This document shows positions 48,437 through 57,337 of a DNA stretch of 64,000 nucleotides, piece after piece (the stretch's first letter is position 1; the number at the start of each line of letters is the position of its first letter). This DNA comes from Paraglaciecola arctica BSs20135 (GTDB lineage: Bacteria; Pseudomonadota; Gammaproteobacteria; Enterobacterales; Alteromonadaceae), in NCBI RefSeq assembly GCF_000314995.1, contig NZ_BAEO01000062.1, positions 248,001 through 312,000 on the forward strand. Direction: 5' to 3'. A program made the position numbers and the translations under genes. Under the pieces are notes generated by a model. It ran no database searches. It worked only from the letters and a program-made list of their open reading frames with translations, and was not told the origin of the DNA.

Positions 48437-49762
48437 TTGCCCATTGATAACACTGAATTTTTAACTCGCCAAAAGCATTTATTACAAGCTATGCAACCCA
48501 ACAGTATTTGTTTGTTGCCTGCTTCTAACTTAGTCACTCGTAGTCGCGATACTGAGTACCCTTTTCGCCAAGACAGTTATTTTCAATATTTATGTGGTTT
48601 TCCAGAGCCAGAAGCTTGGTTAGTGCTGTCTAATCATCAAGAATATTCACATGGCTTGTGTATTTTATTTTGCTTAGATAAAGATCCAACTATGGAAATT
48701 TGGCAAGGACGCAGATATGGTCCGAAGCAAGCTAAGCAACAATATGCAGTAAACTTGGCATTTTCTGTAGACGAAATAGATGAACGCTTATTAGATTTAA
48801 TTGATGGTCATCAACAGCTGTATTTTGCTCAAGGGCATGATCATGGCGCTGATGACTTAGTACTTTCGGTATTACAAGCTTTACGTGATGCCCCGAAACA
48901 AAGTATGCAGGCTCCTTCTAGTCTAATTGATGTGCGAGTCATACTTGATGAAATGCGCTTAATTAAGTCAGCCACTGAAATCGAGATGATGCGTCAAGCC
49001 GCTGCTATTGCCACCCAAGCTCATATCCGGGCGATGCAATTTGTTGAGACTGGGAAAAATGAATATCACCTTGAAGCAGAAATACATCATGAATTCGCTA
49101 TGCAAGGCGCAAAATACCCCGCTTATAGCACCATAGTAGGGGCGGGTGATAATGGCTGTATTTTGCATTACACCGAAAATAATCAAGGGCTAAAAGCAGG
49201 GGATCTGGTATTAATCGATGCAGGCTGCGAATGGCAAGGTTATGCATCTGATATTACTCGTACTTTTCCCGTTTCTGGGCAGTTTTCAACTGAGCAAAAG
49301 CAACTCTATCAACTGGTGTTAGATGCGCAACTTGCTGCCTTTGAGGTAATAAAACCTAACAACACCATTAAGCAGGCCAGCGATGTGGTTATCGCTGTGA
49401 TCACCCAAGGTTTGCTTGATTTAAATATTTTGAAGGGCGAGTTAGCCGACAATATCGAAAAACAGACCTATCGTGAGTTTTACATGCATGGCCTCAGTCA
49501 TTGGCTTGGTTTGGATGTACACGATGTGGGTAATTACAAAATTGATGGTCAAGACCGGCCATTAGTACCCGGCATGGTACTTACGATTGAGCCGGGTATT
49601 TATATTGCGCCTGATGCAGAGGTAGATAATAAATGGTGCGGCATAGGTATTCGAATTGAAGACAATTTACTGATAACCCAAAGTGGCCACGAAAACCTCA
49701 CCTTAGCTGCACCTAAAACCATCAGTGATATTGAAGCCCTGATGACAAAAAAGAGCGACTAA
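48437..49762 (+). CDS. pepP: Xaa-Pro aminopeptidase PepP
   Basis: A dimanganese aminopeptidase that removes N-terminal residues before proline. The 441 residues align along the whole length with E. coli PepP. Metal ligands lie in IDAGCEWQGYASDITRTF, HGLSHWLGLDVHDVG, TIEPGIYI and IRIEDN. The start is a TTG (48437) with an AGAGTGAG stretch upstream; the next ATG would delete conserved sequence. Its stop is four bases before ubiH. Confidence 0.95.
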   Translation: MPIDNTEFLTRQKHLLQAMQPNSICLLPASNLVTRSRDTEYPFRQDSYFQYLCGFPEPEAWLVLSNHQEYSHGLCILFCLDKDPTMEIWQGRRYGPKQAKQQYAVNLAFSVDEIDERLLDLIDGHQQLYFAQGHDHGADDLVLSVLQALRDAPKQSMQAPSSLIDVRVILDEMRLIKSATEIEMMRQAAAIATQAHIRAMQFVETGKNEYHLEAEIHHEFAMQGAKYPAYSTIVGAGDNGCILHYTENNQGLKAGDLVLIDAGCEWQGYASDITRTFPVSGQFSTEQKQLYQLVLDAQLAAFEVIKPNNTIKQASDVVIAVITQGLLDLNILKGELADNIEKQTYREFYMHGLSHWLGLDVHDVGNYKIDGQDRPLVPGMVLTIEPGIYIAPDAEVDNKWCGIGIRIEDNLLITQSGHENLTLAAPKTISDIEALMTKKSD

Positions 49763-49766
49763 CAGG

Positions 49767-50981
49767 ATGCGTGCATTCGATATTATTGTAGTGGGCGGCG
49801 GTATAGTTGGGCTGACTCAAGCATTAGCTTTAAAGAACAGTGGGCTGTCGGTCGCTGTTGTTGAAAGTCATGTTAGCCAAGGTATGCCAAGTGACGACCC
49901 AGAGTTGCGTGTTAGCGCGCTTACATTAGCGACAGAGAATATTTTCCACAACTTAGGTGTTTGGCAACATTTAGACCCAAATAGGCTATGTAGTTATGTG
50001 GATATGCAAGTTTGGGATCAAGACAGTTTTGGTAAAATTACGTTTTCTGCAGACCAAGTAAAAAAACATCAGCTAGGCCATATTGTTGAAAACCAAGCAA
50101 TTAGACATAGTTTATGGATACAAGCACAGAACAGCAGCCACATCGAGTTACTTGCTCCTTCGAAAATAAAGCAGTTGGTTTTTGGTCAACAAGAATGTTT
50201 TATTACCTTAGACGACACGAGTCAATTAACCGCCAGATTAGTAATAGGAGCTGATGGCGCTAATTCAGTGGTAAAAAAACAAGCAAATTTAGCGCAAACA
50301 TTTTGGGACTATGATCAACATGCCATAGTCGCAACGGTTAAAACCGCTATGCCCCATAAAAATACCGCTCGGCAAATTTTTACTCCTACAGGGCCATTGG
50401 CGTTTTTGCCTTTATGGGATGCACATCATTGTTCGATTGTATGGTCACAAGATGAACCAAAAGCAGCCACATTACTCAAACTTTCAAATGCAGAATTTGA
50501 TAAAGCCCTGACTGTGGCATTTGATGGCACCTTAGGATTATGTGAATTGGTGAGTGACAGGCAAAGTTATCCGCTAAAAATGCGCTATACGCGCCAATGG
50601 GTGGGTAATAGAGTCGCTATTATTGGCGATGCCGCGCATACTATTCATCCTCTAGCTGGTCAGGGGGCTAATTTAGGAATACTTGATGCCGCTGCGCTGG
50701 CTGAACAGATTATTAAGTTGGTCGAGCAAAACAAGGATTTTGGATTAGCTAAAAATTTACGACCTTTTGAGCGCTGGCGCAAAACTGAAGCAGTCAAAAT
50801 GGTAGCCGCGATGGAAGGTTTCAAGCGCTTATTTGCTGGAGATCAAGCTGTTAAGAAATTAATCAGAGATACTGGCTTAAGTTTGGCTAATCACTCATCA
50901 TTTACAAAACAAAAAATCATTCAACATGCCATGGGTCTGGAAGGCGAATTGCCTGAATTAGCTAAATTGCGTTCAGATTAG
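49767..50981 (+). CDS. ubiH: 2-octaprenyl-6-methoxyphenol hydroxylase UbiH
   Basis: A FAD-dependent monooxygenase in ubiquinone synthesis. The 404-residue protein has the dinucleotide motif VGGGIVGLTQALALKNSG, the DGANSVVKK motif and the second FAD motif GDAAHTIHPLAGQGANLG. The order ygfB-pepP-ubiH supports UbiH over the paralogue UbiI, which follows ubiH in E. coli but is absent here. Confidence 0.92.
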   Translation: MRAFDIIVVGGGIVGLTQALALKNSGLSVAVVESHVSQGMPSDDPELRVSALTLATENIFHNLGVWQHLDPNRLCSYVDMQVWDQDSFGKITFSADQVKKHQLGHIVENQAIRHSLWIQAQNSSHIELLAPSKIKQLVFGQQECFITLDDTSQLTARLVIGADGANSVVKKQANLAQTFWDYDQHAIVATVKTAMPHKNTARQIFTPTGPLAFLPLWDAHHCSIVWSQDEPKAATLLKLSNAEFDKALTVAFDGTLGLCELVSDRQSYPLKMRYTRQWVGNRVAIIGDAAHTIHPLAGQGANLGILDAAALAEQIIKLVEQNKDFGLAKNLRPFERWRKTEAVKMVAAMEGFKRLFAGDQAVKKLIRDTGLSLANHSSFTKQKIIQHAMGLEGELPELAKLRSD

Positions 50982-51036
50982 GAATTTCAATTTAAAGCTT
51001 CATCAGCCGTGACTTATATTTTAAAAGGAATACCCA

Positions 51037-51327
51037 GTGAATAAAATTTTTATCATTAGCGCTTTGACTCTAACACTTGTTGCCTGTGGCTCTCATCGAG
51101 CGCCACCATATGAAAAAGATAAGCGTCCAGAAGATCGTGAGCAATACTCTGGTATAGAAGGTGTTATACAACAACAAAAAGACCAAACTTATTTGAACAA
51201 CCAAGCAAGAATGGCGAAGTGCCAAGATTCACGATTAGATTTGGTTGATGCCGAGGCTGAAGGGGATATCAATATGATCCGCCAAGTTAAAGCAAGAGTA
51301 CAAAAAAATTGTGTTATTGAAAAATAG
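51037..51327 (+). CDS. Small putative lipoprotein
   Basis: A 96-residue protein with a lipoprotein signal peptide: a short basic start, a hydrophobic core (ISALTLTLVA) and the lipobox LVAC, with C17 as the predicted lipidated cysteine. The mature part is charged and probably helical, with two further cysteines (C52 and C92). AAAAGGAA lies upstream of the start. I do not recognise the family. The gene lies between ubiH and ybaK on the same strand. Confidence 0.8.
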   Translation: MNKIFIISALTLTLVACGSHRAPPYEKDKRPEDREQYSGIEGVIQQQKDQTYLNNQARMAKCQDSRLDLVDAEAEGDINMIRQVKARVQKNCVIEK

Positions 51328-51335
51328 GCTGTTGT

Positions 51336-51803
51336 TTGACCCCCGCGATCAATAGCGCTAAAAAGGCAAAAATCGAATTTAGCGTTCATCAATACGAACA
51401 TGATAGTGGCCATGCTTCCTATGGAATGGAAGCGGCCGAAAAGCTGGCGGTAGAGGCTGAGCGTGTATTTAAAACCCTAGTTGTTAAGCTAGATGCTAAG
51501 CAACTAGTGGTTGCGATCCTACCCGTCAACGCTATGTTAAGCATGAAAAGTGTGGCCAAGGCTTGTGGTGGTAGAAAGGCTGAAATGGCTGACAAAGTCG
51601 AAGTGCAGCGTAGTTCGGGTTATGTATTAGGTGGAGTTAGTCCTCTTGGACAGAAAAAACCTTTAAAGACTGTTATTGACCAATCTGCTAAGCAGTATCC
51701 AAGCATTTATGTGAGTGGTGGTCGTCGAGGACTAGAAATTGAGTTAAATGCACTAGACTTGCAAACTATTACACGAGCATTATTTGCACCACTCTCACAG
51801 TAA
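51336..51803 (+). CDS. ybaK: Cys-tRNA(Pro)/Cys-tRNA(Cys) deacylase YbaK
   Basis: A YbaK/EbsC editing enzyme that hydrolyses cysteine mischarged on tRNA-Pro. The 155 residues have YEHDSGHASYG near the N-terminus, the conserved FKTLVVKL, GGVSPLGQKK and YVSGGRRGLEIEL. The start is TTG (MTPAI...), which matches the N-terminus of E. coli YbaK; it lies eight bases after the lipoprotein stop and lacks a strong ribosome-binding site. Confidence 0.93.
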   Translation: MTPAINSAKKAKIEFSVHQYEHDSGHASYGMEAAEKLAVEAERVFKTLVVKLDAKQLVVAILPVNAMLSMKSVAKACGGRKAEMADKVEVQRSSGYVLGGVSPLGQKKPLKTVIDQSAKQYPSIYVSGGRRGLEIELNALDLQTITRALFAPLSQ

Positions 51804-51821
51804 TTACTCCTACAGGTTTTC

Positions 51822-51947
51822 ATGAAAATAAAGGTTTTAACCCTGAATTATCAGGACTCACAACATGCTCAAGATATGCTGTTTTTACTCGACAATTACG
51901 CCTTAGATCCTATGGGCAACGCACTGTTTTGGGAACCCCGCCTGTAA
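51822..51947 (+). pseudogene. N-terminal fragment of a GNAT-type acetyltransferase
   Basis: A 41-codon frame beginning MKIKVLTLNYQDSQHAQDML and continuing FLLDNYALDPMG, which resembles the N-terminus of GNAT acetyltransferases from related marine bacteria. It stops (TAA) three bases before the TauE start. The acetyl-CoA-binding region is missing, so this looks like a deletion remnant. The family resemblance is from memory and short. Confidence 0.5.
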
Positions 51948-51949
51948 TT

Positions 51950-52702
51950 ATGCTAGAACTATTTGGTTATTCCCTGAGTTATACGAGTGTCGCGCTACTA
52001 TTTTTAGTGGCGTTTTTTATTGGTATGGCCAAAACCGGTGTACATGGTATATCGATGTTTGCAGTGCCTTTGTTGGCGCTTATTTTTGGTGGCAAGGCTT
52101 CATCAGGGGTGATGTTGCCTATGTTAATTTTGGCCGACCTGTTTGCGGTTAAGTATTATCACAGACATGCTAACTGGCATTATTTAATTAAGTTGTTTCC
52201 CTCTGCAGCATTGGGCGTATTAATTGGCACTTGGTTAGGTAACGTAATTGACGACCAAGTGTTTCGGACCGTGATGAGTGTCATCATCTTTGCTAGCTTA
52301 GCGATTATGTTATGGATGGAAAAAGGCGATAAAGAGTCGATCCCCGATTATTTATGGTTTGCATTATTGATGGGCTTACTTGGTGGCATTACTACTATGA
52401 TAGGCAATCTTGCAGGCTCAGTTATGGCCTTGTACTTGCTCAGTATGCGTTTACCCAAAAATGAATATATTGGCACTGCGGCATGGTTTTTTCTGGCAAT
52501 TAATGTATTCAAAGTGCCGTTTCATATATTCAGTTGGCAGAGTATCGATTTAAATTCATTTATGCTTAGCTTTATCAGTTTACCCTTTATTGCTATCGGT
52601 GCTTGGAGTGGTATTCATATAGTGAAACGTATCCAAGAAAAACACTATCGTTGGCTAGTCATAGGCATGACAGGTGTCGCATCAATTTTAATGCTGATTT
52701 AG
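51950..52702 (+). CDS. TauE/SafE family sulfite/organosulfonate exporter-like permease
   Basis: An inner-membrane protein of 250 residues with about eight hydrophobic segments. The conserved GMAKTGVHGISMFAVPLLALIF start of the first repeat and the GITTMIGNLAGSVMALYLL segment of the second repeat are typical. The ATG at 51950 is preferred over a TTG at 51929, which lies in the acetyltransferase remnant. The substrate is not predictable. No sulfur-metabolism genes adjoin. Confidence 0.88.
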   Translation: MLELFGYSLSYTSVALLFLVAFFIGMAKTGVHGISMFAVPLLALIFGGKASSGVMLPMLILADLFAVKYYHRHANWHYLIKLFPSAALGVLIGTWLGNVIDDQVFRTVMSVIIFASLAIMLWMEKGDKESIPDYLWFALLMGLLGGITTMIGNLAGSVMALYLLSMRLPKNEYIGTAAWFFLAINVFKVPFHIFSWQSIDLNSFMLSFISLPFIAIGAWSGIHIVKRIQEKHYRWLVIGMTGVASILMLI

Positions 52703-53289
52703 ATAGTTTATATACACCCCCAAATTTGATGAAATAGAAAAAAGCATACAAGTTGGCGATAAATTTGTACTCGGAATTCGTGAAAAATAGCTACAGTTTT
52801 CTAAAAATCCAGCTAACTTGAGTAAAATACCTAAACTTAAAAAAGCCGTTGAACTGATGAATGATAATGGCGATTATCAGCGTATCATGCTAAGTATTAT
52901 GGCAATGTTGTTGGGGTTGTTACGGCATTTCAATAGCCCCAAAGCAAACCAAGTTTGTGCCCAAAATGCGGATCACTTTATTTGCCCTTACCTTCCTCTA
53001 TCTTTTAGAACAATAATATTGGTATCCAATCTCTGCACGTTAGTGTTTGTTTAATCATGCATTTAGTTTCGTCTGATATTGAGCCTAATATTAATTCAAA
53101 TCGTTCTTAGTTATTATATCTTTTTTTCTTAAACCCATATGCGTTGTAAGGTTATTGGTTTAATATGCAAATTGTTGCGTACTGGCTTAATAGTCAACTA
53201 GTGTTATAAGTTTTTTTCTTCATAAATCAACAATCCAACAATCCAACAATCCAACTATCAATTCTCATTAATTTGAATGGAGAAGTATT
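52703..53289 (+). other. Gene-poor stretch with a degenerate reading frame
   Basis: One plus-strand frame from about 52706 to 53054 is interrupted by a TAG near 52788. It reads KFDEIEKSIQVGDKFVLGI before the stop and LSKIPKLKKAVELMNDNGDY after it. The second part could start at a TTG (52818), but no ribosome-binding site is visible and the 3' part has poor composition. It looks like the remnant of a small gene. The rest, to 53289, is AT-rich and includes the octamer repeat listed below. Confidence 0.35.
53228..53259 (+). repeat. 8-bp tandem repeat CAACAATC, four units
   Basis: Three perfect CAACAATC units (53228-53251) and a fourth CAACTATC (53252-53259) lie 31 bases upstream of the chemoreceptor start, in its presumed leader. 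Slippage could change leader length; an effect on expression is speculation. Confidence 0.75.
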
Positions 53290-54822
53290 ATGTCCAGAGT
53301 CGACAAACCTGTGGTAAATGAAGAGATTAAATTTAGTCCTAATGAAGAACTTGTCTCGGTTACTGATACTAAAGGTGTGGTTCAATATGCAAACGATAAC
53401 TTTTGTCGAGTCGCTGGCTTTGAATATGACGAATTGGTAGGACAACACCATAATATTGTCAGACATCCAGATATGCCCAAACAAGCCTTTGCGGATATGT
53501 GGAGTAAACTAAAGTCTAAACAAGCTTGGCGTGGAGCGGTAAAAAATCGTAGTAAGGATGGCCGTTATTATTGGGTTGATGCATTTGTAACCCCCCAATT
53601 TGAAGACGGGGTTCTTACAGGGTACCAGTCCGTTCGAACTGTTTTGAAATCTGAATATCGTGCTAGAGCTGAAACCCTTTATGGGAAAATCAATAATGGG
53701 AAAAATTTAGGCGAGTCTTTTTTTAAAGGTAAAATGAAAGATCTACTTTATGTGGTGTTAGCGCTCATTTTAGCTGCTGGGTCTTTGTACTACCCATTTA
53801 TTGCGTTCTTATTAGTATTATTGCCTTTTTTAGTCTTTCGAAAAGAACTTTTTGGTCTGCGATCATTTATTACCGCGCTGCGTGATGAATACGATAGTGT
53901 CTCTCGTCATGTCTTCTCTGGTAGCGATGATACCAGCGTAGTCGATTTCTCTAAAAAAATGCAAGAAGGCAGAATTAAAACCATTATTGGTCGAGTGATT
54001 GACAGCACTAAAGCGTTAGGTCAGGGGGTAGGCATACTTAAAGAGTCTTCTTTTCAGGCTAAACTTGGCGTAGAGCGCCAAACCAGCGAGTTACATCAAG
54101 TCTCTGTGGCGATCGAGGAAATGGTTGCAACAAACGATGAAGTGGCGAGAAATACGGCACTAACTTCTACAAAAATTGAGTCAGTTCATAAAGATTGTAA
54201 GCTTGCCACTGATTCCATGACCAATACTATGGAAAAGGTGTCAAATCTTGCAACTGAAGTAGCCGAATCAGCTGAAACCGCGGGAACCTTAGCAGACGAA
54301 GCAAATAAAATAAGTGGCATTATGCAAGAGATCCAAGGGATCGCCGACCAGACCAACCTATTGGCGTTGAATGCTGCCATTGAAGCTGCTAGAGCTGGCG
54401 AGCATGGTCGCGGTTTTGCGGTTGTTGCTGACGAAGTGAGGACACTTTCTAGTCGCACACGTGCTGCTACTGAACAAATTCAAACCTCAGTGGGGGATAT
54501 TCAAAACACACTGCTTTTATGGTCAAAAACCATGTTAAAAGAGAAAGAATCGGCTGAAAAATGTGTGCAAGACACAGAAAGTACTCGAACCTTAGTGTTT
54601 CATGTTTATGAACAAGTCACTGAAATATCAGATCTGGCTAATCAGATATCAGTCGCATCTGAGGAACAAAGTGTGGTGTCAAAAGAAATTAGCACCAATA
54701 TTGTTAATATAAGCGAAGAATCTAACAGCAACTTGCAGCAGGCCGAAATTGTGGCACAAGAGTCAAGCAACATTGAAATAAGGGCAAAGGGACTTACTGC
54801 TTTAGGAGCAACTTTCGGTTAG
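53290..54822 (+). CDS. Aer-like PAS-domain methyl-accepting chemotaxis protein
   Basis: A 510-residue energy- or redox-type chemoreceptor. The N-terminal PAS domain (about 12-120) includes [28 protein letters not shown] and [16 protein letters not shown], like Aer. A hydrophobic hairpin (about 150-180) follows, then a HAMP-like linker and a signalling domain with the hairpin tip [24 protein letters not shown] precedes the ATG. Without a periplasmic domain, it probably senses internal redox state through FAD in the PAS domain. Confidence 0.9.
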   Translation: MSRVDKPVVNEEIKFSPNEELVSVTDTKGVVQYANDNFCRVAGFEYDELVGQHHNIVRHPDMPKQAFADMWSKLKSKQAWRGAVKNRSKDGRYYWVDAFVTPQFEDGVLTGYQSVRTVLKSEYRARAETLYGKINNGKNLGESFFKGKMKDLLYVVLALILAAGSLYYPFIAFLLVLLPFLVFRKELFGLRSFITALRDEYDSVSRHVFSGSDDTSVVDFSKKMQEGRIKTIIGRVIDSTKALGQGVGILKESSFQAKLGVERQTSELHQVSVAIEEMVATNDEVARNTALTSTKIESVHKDCKLATDSMTNTMEKVSNLATEVAESAETAGTLADEANKISGIMQEIQGIADQTNLLALNAAIEAARAGEHGRGFAVVADEVRTLSSRTRAATEQIQTSVGDIQNTLLLWSKTMLKEKESAEKCVQDTESTRTLVFHVYEQVTEISDLANQISVASEEQSVVSKEISTNIVNISEESNSNLQQAEIVAQESSNIEIRAKGLTALGATFG

Positions 54823-54926
54823 CCTAGTTATACGGATTGGTATTAATCTGACCCATGGTGTATGCAGCTGGATGGTTTGGTTTATCCCGATCTTCACTTT
54901 ATTAGGCAAGGTTTTGAATTGGCTAG

Positions 54927-55580
54927 CTAAGGCATATTTTGCTGTAACAGTTTTATTTGTTCAGCCCATACCCAATACTGGGCTGAATTAAGATGTAATA
55001 AATCCGGCATAACAGATTCTAACAAAACCTCATCTTCGGTGAGAAAGTGTTGGTTGATATCTAACCAAACTGCTTGTTTTGTGTCTGCATATTGTTTGAT
55101 TAATTGGTTGGCTAAATTAACCCGTTTTCGCATAGGTTTTTGAGTATTTCGACTACGGGGGAAGATCGCCATAAGTACGATAGTTGTTGTTAGAAGGCGT
55201 TTTTTTAATTCATCTAAAATAACTTTTATGCCTGCGGCAATATCTTCAGGCGAGTCGAGTCTGTGTCCGGCATTATTGGTGCCTATTAATAAAACCAGCA
55301 TTTTAGGGCATAGTTCGTCAATTTCGCCGTTTTGGATACGCCATAATAAATGTTCAGTTCTATCTTCTGCAAAACCAAGATTAAGTGACTTTTGAGGGCC
55401 AAAATATTGCTGCCAAGCAGGTTTTCCCTCGTCTTCCCAAGCATGAGTGATAGAGTCGCCTATAAATACAATATCCAACTTGTTACCCAATGCTTGACGC
55501 TCTAAAAGTTTTTGCTGGTGGCGTTGTTGCCACCAGTCTTCAAAGCGTTCAGTAGGGATAACGGCAAGGGGTTTAGACAT
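54927..55580 (-). CDS. SGNH/GDSL-family hydrolase
   Basis: A 217-residue esterase or acetylhydrolase-like protein. SGNH blocks are visible: the nucleophile motif FIGDSITHAW, glycine in LNLGFAEDRT, asparagine in LIGTNNAGH, and the D-x-x-H pair in DLLHLN. The arrangement resembles platelet-activating-factor acetylhydrolase-type SGNH proteins. The ATG at 55580 lies two bases after the stop of the DUF885 gene, so the two are coupled. No signal peptide is present from this start. Confidence 0.86.
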   Translation of the reverse strand: MSKPLAVIPTERFEDWWQQRHQQKLLERQALGNKLDIVFIGDSITHAWEDEGKPAWQQYFGPQKSLNLGFAEDRTEHLLWRIQNGEIDELCPKMLVLLIGTNNAGHRLDSPEDIAAGIKVILDELKKRLLTTTIVLMAIFPRSRNTQKPMRKRVNLANQLIKQYADTKQAVWLDINQHFLTEDEVLLESVMPDLLHLNSAQYWVWAEQIKLLQQNMP

Positions 55581-55582
55581 CT

Positions 55583-57307
55583 TTATTTTGCATTTTGCGT
55601 CACAATCCAATCGTTAATTACGTCTTCAAGTACGGCCATGGGAAGCGAACCTTGACCTATAACAGTATCGTGAAAACTACGAATATCGAACTTTGTACCT
55701 AAAGCTTTTTCGGCTTTGGCGCGCAATTCACGAATTTTAATTTCGCCCATTTTGTATGACAAAGCTTGGCCAGGCCATGAGATATAGCGGTCAATTTGAT
55801 CTTCTACTGATTTTTGTGTCAGCGCAGTATGCTCTGCTAAATAATCAATCGCTTGTTGACGACTCCAACCAAAAGCATGAATGCCAGTATCGACCACCAA
55901 GCGCACCGCACGCCACATTTCATAACCTAAGCGACCAAAGTCGCTATATGGGTCTTGGTAGAATCCTGCTTCTTTACCTAAACGTTCAGAATATAAACCC
56001 CATCCTTCGCCAAAGGCTGAATGACTTAAAGTGCGTCTGAATTCTGGTACATCTAATTCCATGGCAATGGCATTTTGTAAATGGTGTCCTGGTACAGCTT
56101 CGTGCAGGCTTAGAGCCTCTAAGTTATAAAGCGGTTGTTGCGAGGGCTCAGAGGTTAAAAAGTAGGTCCCAGGAGTGCGACTGTCGGGTGGCGGCATATA
56201 AAACGCGCCTCTTGAAGCCGAGCCCTTTATGGTAAAAGTATTGCGAGGAAGCTTGCCAAAAAATGTTGGTAATTTGCCATACATTTTCATAGTGATAAAA
56301 GCGGTTTTTTCGAGTACATCTTGTCTGTCTGTGGCATAAAACTGTGGATCGGTAGCTAGAAATTCCAAAAACTCAGCGTAACTTCCTGTGAATCCAACCT
56401 GGTTAATAATAGCCTGCATTTCAACTCGAATACGCTTAACCTCGCTTAAACCCAAATCATGGATTTGTTGAGGTGTGGCATCTGTAGTGGTGTAGTAATT
56501 GGCTGTGTAGGAATAATAATCTGCACCACCTTTGGCACTGGCAATACCCGGTTCTTCGCGACAGTTAGGCATGTACTCGTTAACAAAAAAGTCGTAAAAA
56601 TTCTGATAGGCAGGCACTACTGCCGATGTAATTAGCTCTATAGCTTGTGCGTTATAAGTACTTTTTTGTTGCTGGCTAAAGGTATTGGGAAAACGGGTAA
56701 AAGGTTCAAATAACGCACTTTCTTGTGGATCTTTCACTATGTGTGCGCTGATAGTTTGATGATAGTCCTTAAAGCTTTCACAATGATGCACATAACCATT
56801 AGCTAACCCTGCTTTCATCAGGTTGATGTTTTCTTGATTAAAGCGCGGATAGTCGGCCAGGCTAACTAAAAAATTGTCGTAATCTTTACTACTTAAAAAC
56901 GCCATATTGGCTGGTGCTTCGGCAAAATAGGTGTGCCAACCACTTAAGAAGTTGACTGGAAAATACTTATCTTGAAATTGATGACTTAGTGCTTCAGTTT
57001 CTCGTTCATATTTAAATAAACGGAAATTCATCAACTGTTCTTCGCTTAAGGCATTGCTATCAATCTTGCTAAGTTTGGATAACACCTGCTGGTTATATGT
57101 TTCTCGTCTCGCTATGGCCTGTGGAGTAAATTCGGCTAATTTACCATTGGGTTTCCAACCATCAGGGTCGGTGCGAAAGAATACTTTTTCTTTTTGGGAA
57201 TTTTGCCAATGTTGGTCGATGATAATTGTAAGATCTTTATTTGCGTCAGCAAAAGTGTTCCAGCTAAGGGCTGTGAACGTAAATACGGCTAAGATTTTTT
57301 TAAACAT
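55583..57307 (-). CDS. DUF885 family secreted protein, probable metallopeptidase
   Basis: A 574-residue protein with a signal peptide (MFKKILAVFTFTALSWNTFA, cleavage near FA-DA). The C-terminal half has LHEAVPGHHLQ, an HExxxxH-like motif, and FGEGWGLYSERLG, both conserved in DUF885 proteins, which are regarded as putative peptidases. It is followed directly by the GDSL hydrolase and preceded by an M24 peptidase gene on the same strand, a possible peptide-processing unit. Confidence 0.88.
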   Translation of the reverse strand: MFKKILAVFTFTALSWNTFADANKDLTIIIDQHWQNSQKEKVFFRTDPDGWKPNGKLAEFTPQAIARRETYNQQVLSKLSKIDSNALSEEQLMNFRLFKYERETEALSHQFQDKYFPVNFLSGWHTYFAEAPANMAFLSSKDYDNFLVSLADYPRFNQENINLMKAGLANGYVHHCESFKDYHQTISAHIVKDPQESALFEPFTRFPNTFSQQQKSTYNAQAIELITSAVVPAYQNFYDFFVNEYMPNCREEPGIASAKGGADYYSYTANYYTTTDATPQQIHDLGLSEVKRIRVEMQAIINQVGFTGSYAEFLEFLATDPQFYATDRQDVLEKTAFITMKMYGKLPTFFGKLPRNTFTIKGSASRGAFYMPPPDSRTPGTYFLTSEPSQQPLYNLEALSLHEAVPGHHLQNAIAMELDVPEFRRTLSHSAFGEGWGLYSERLGKEAGFYQDPYSDFGRLGYEMWRAVRLVVDTGIHAFGWSRQQAIDYLAEHTALTQKSVEDQIDRYISWPGQALSYKMGEIKIRELRAKAEKALGTKFDIRSFHDTVIGQGSLPMAVLEDVINDWIVTQNAK

Positions 57308-57337
57308 AATGTTCTCTTGTTGCTATTATCGTGACTA

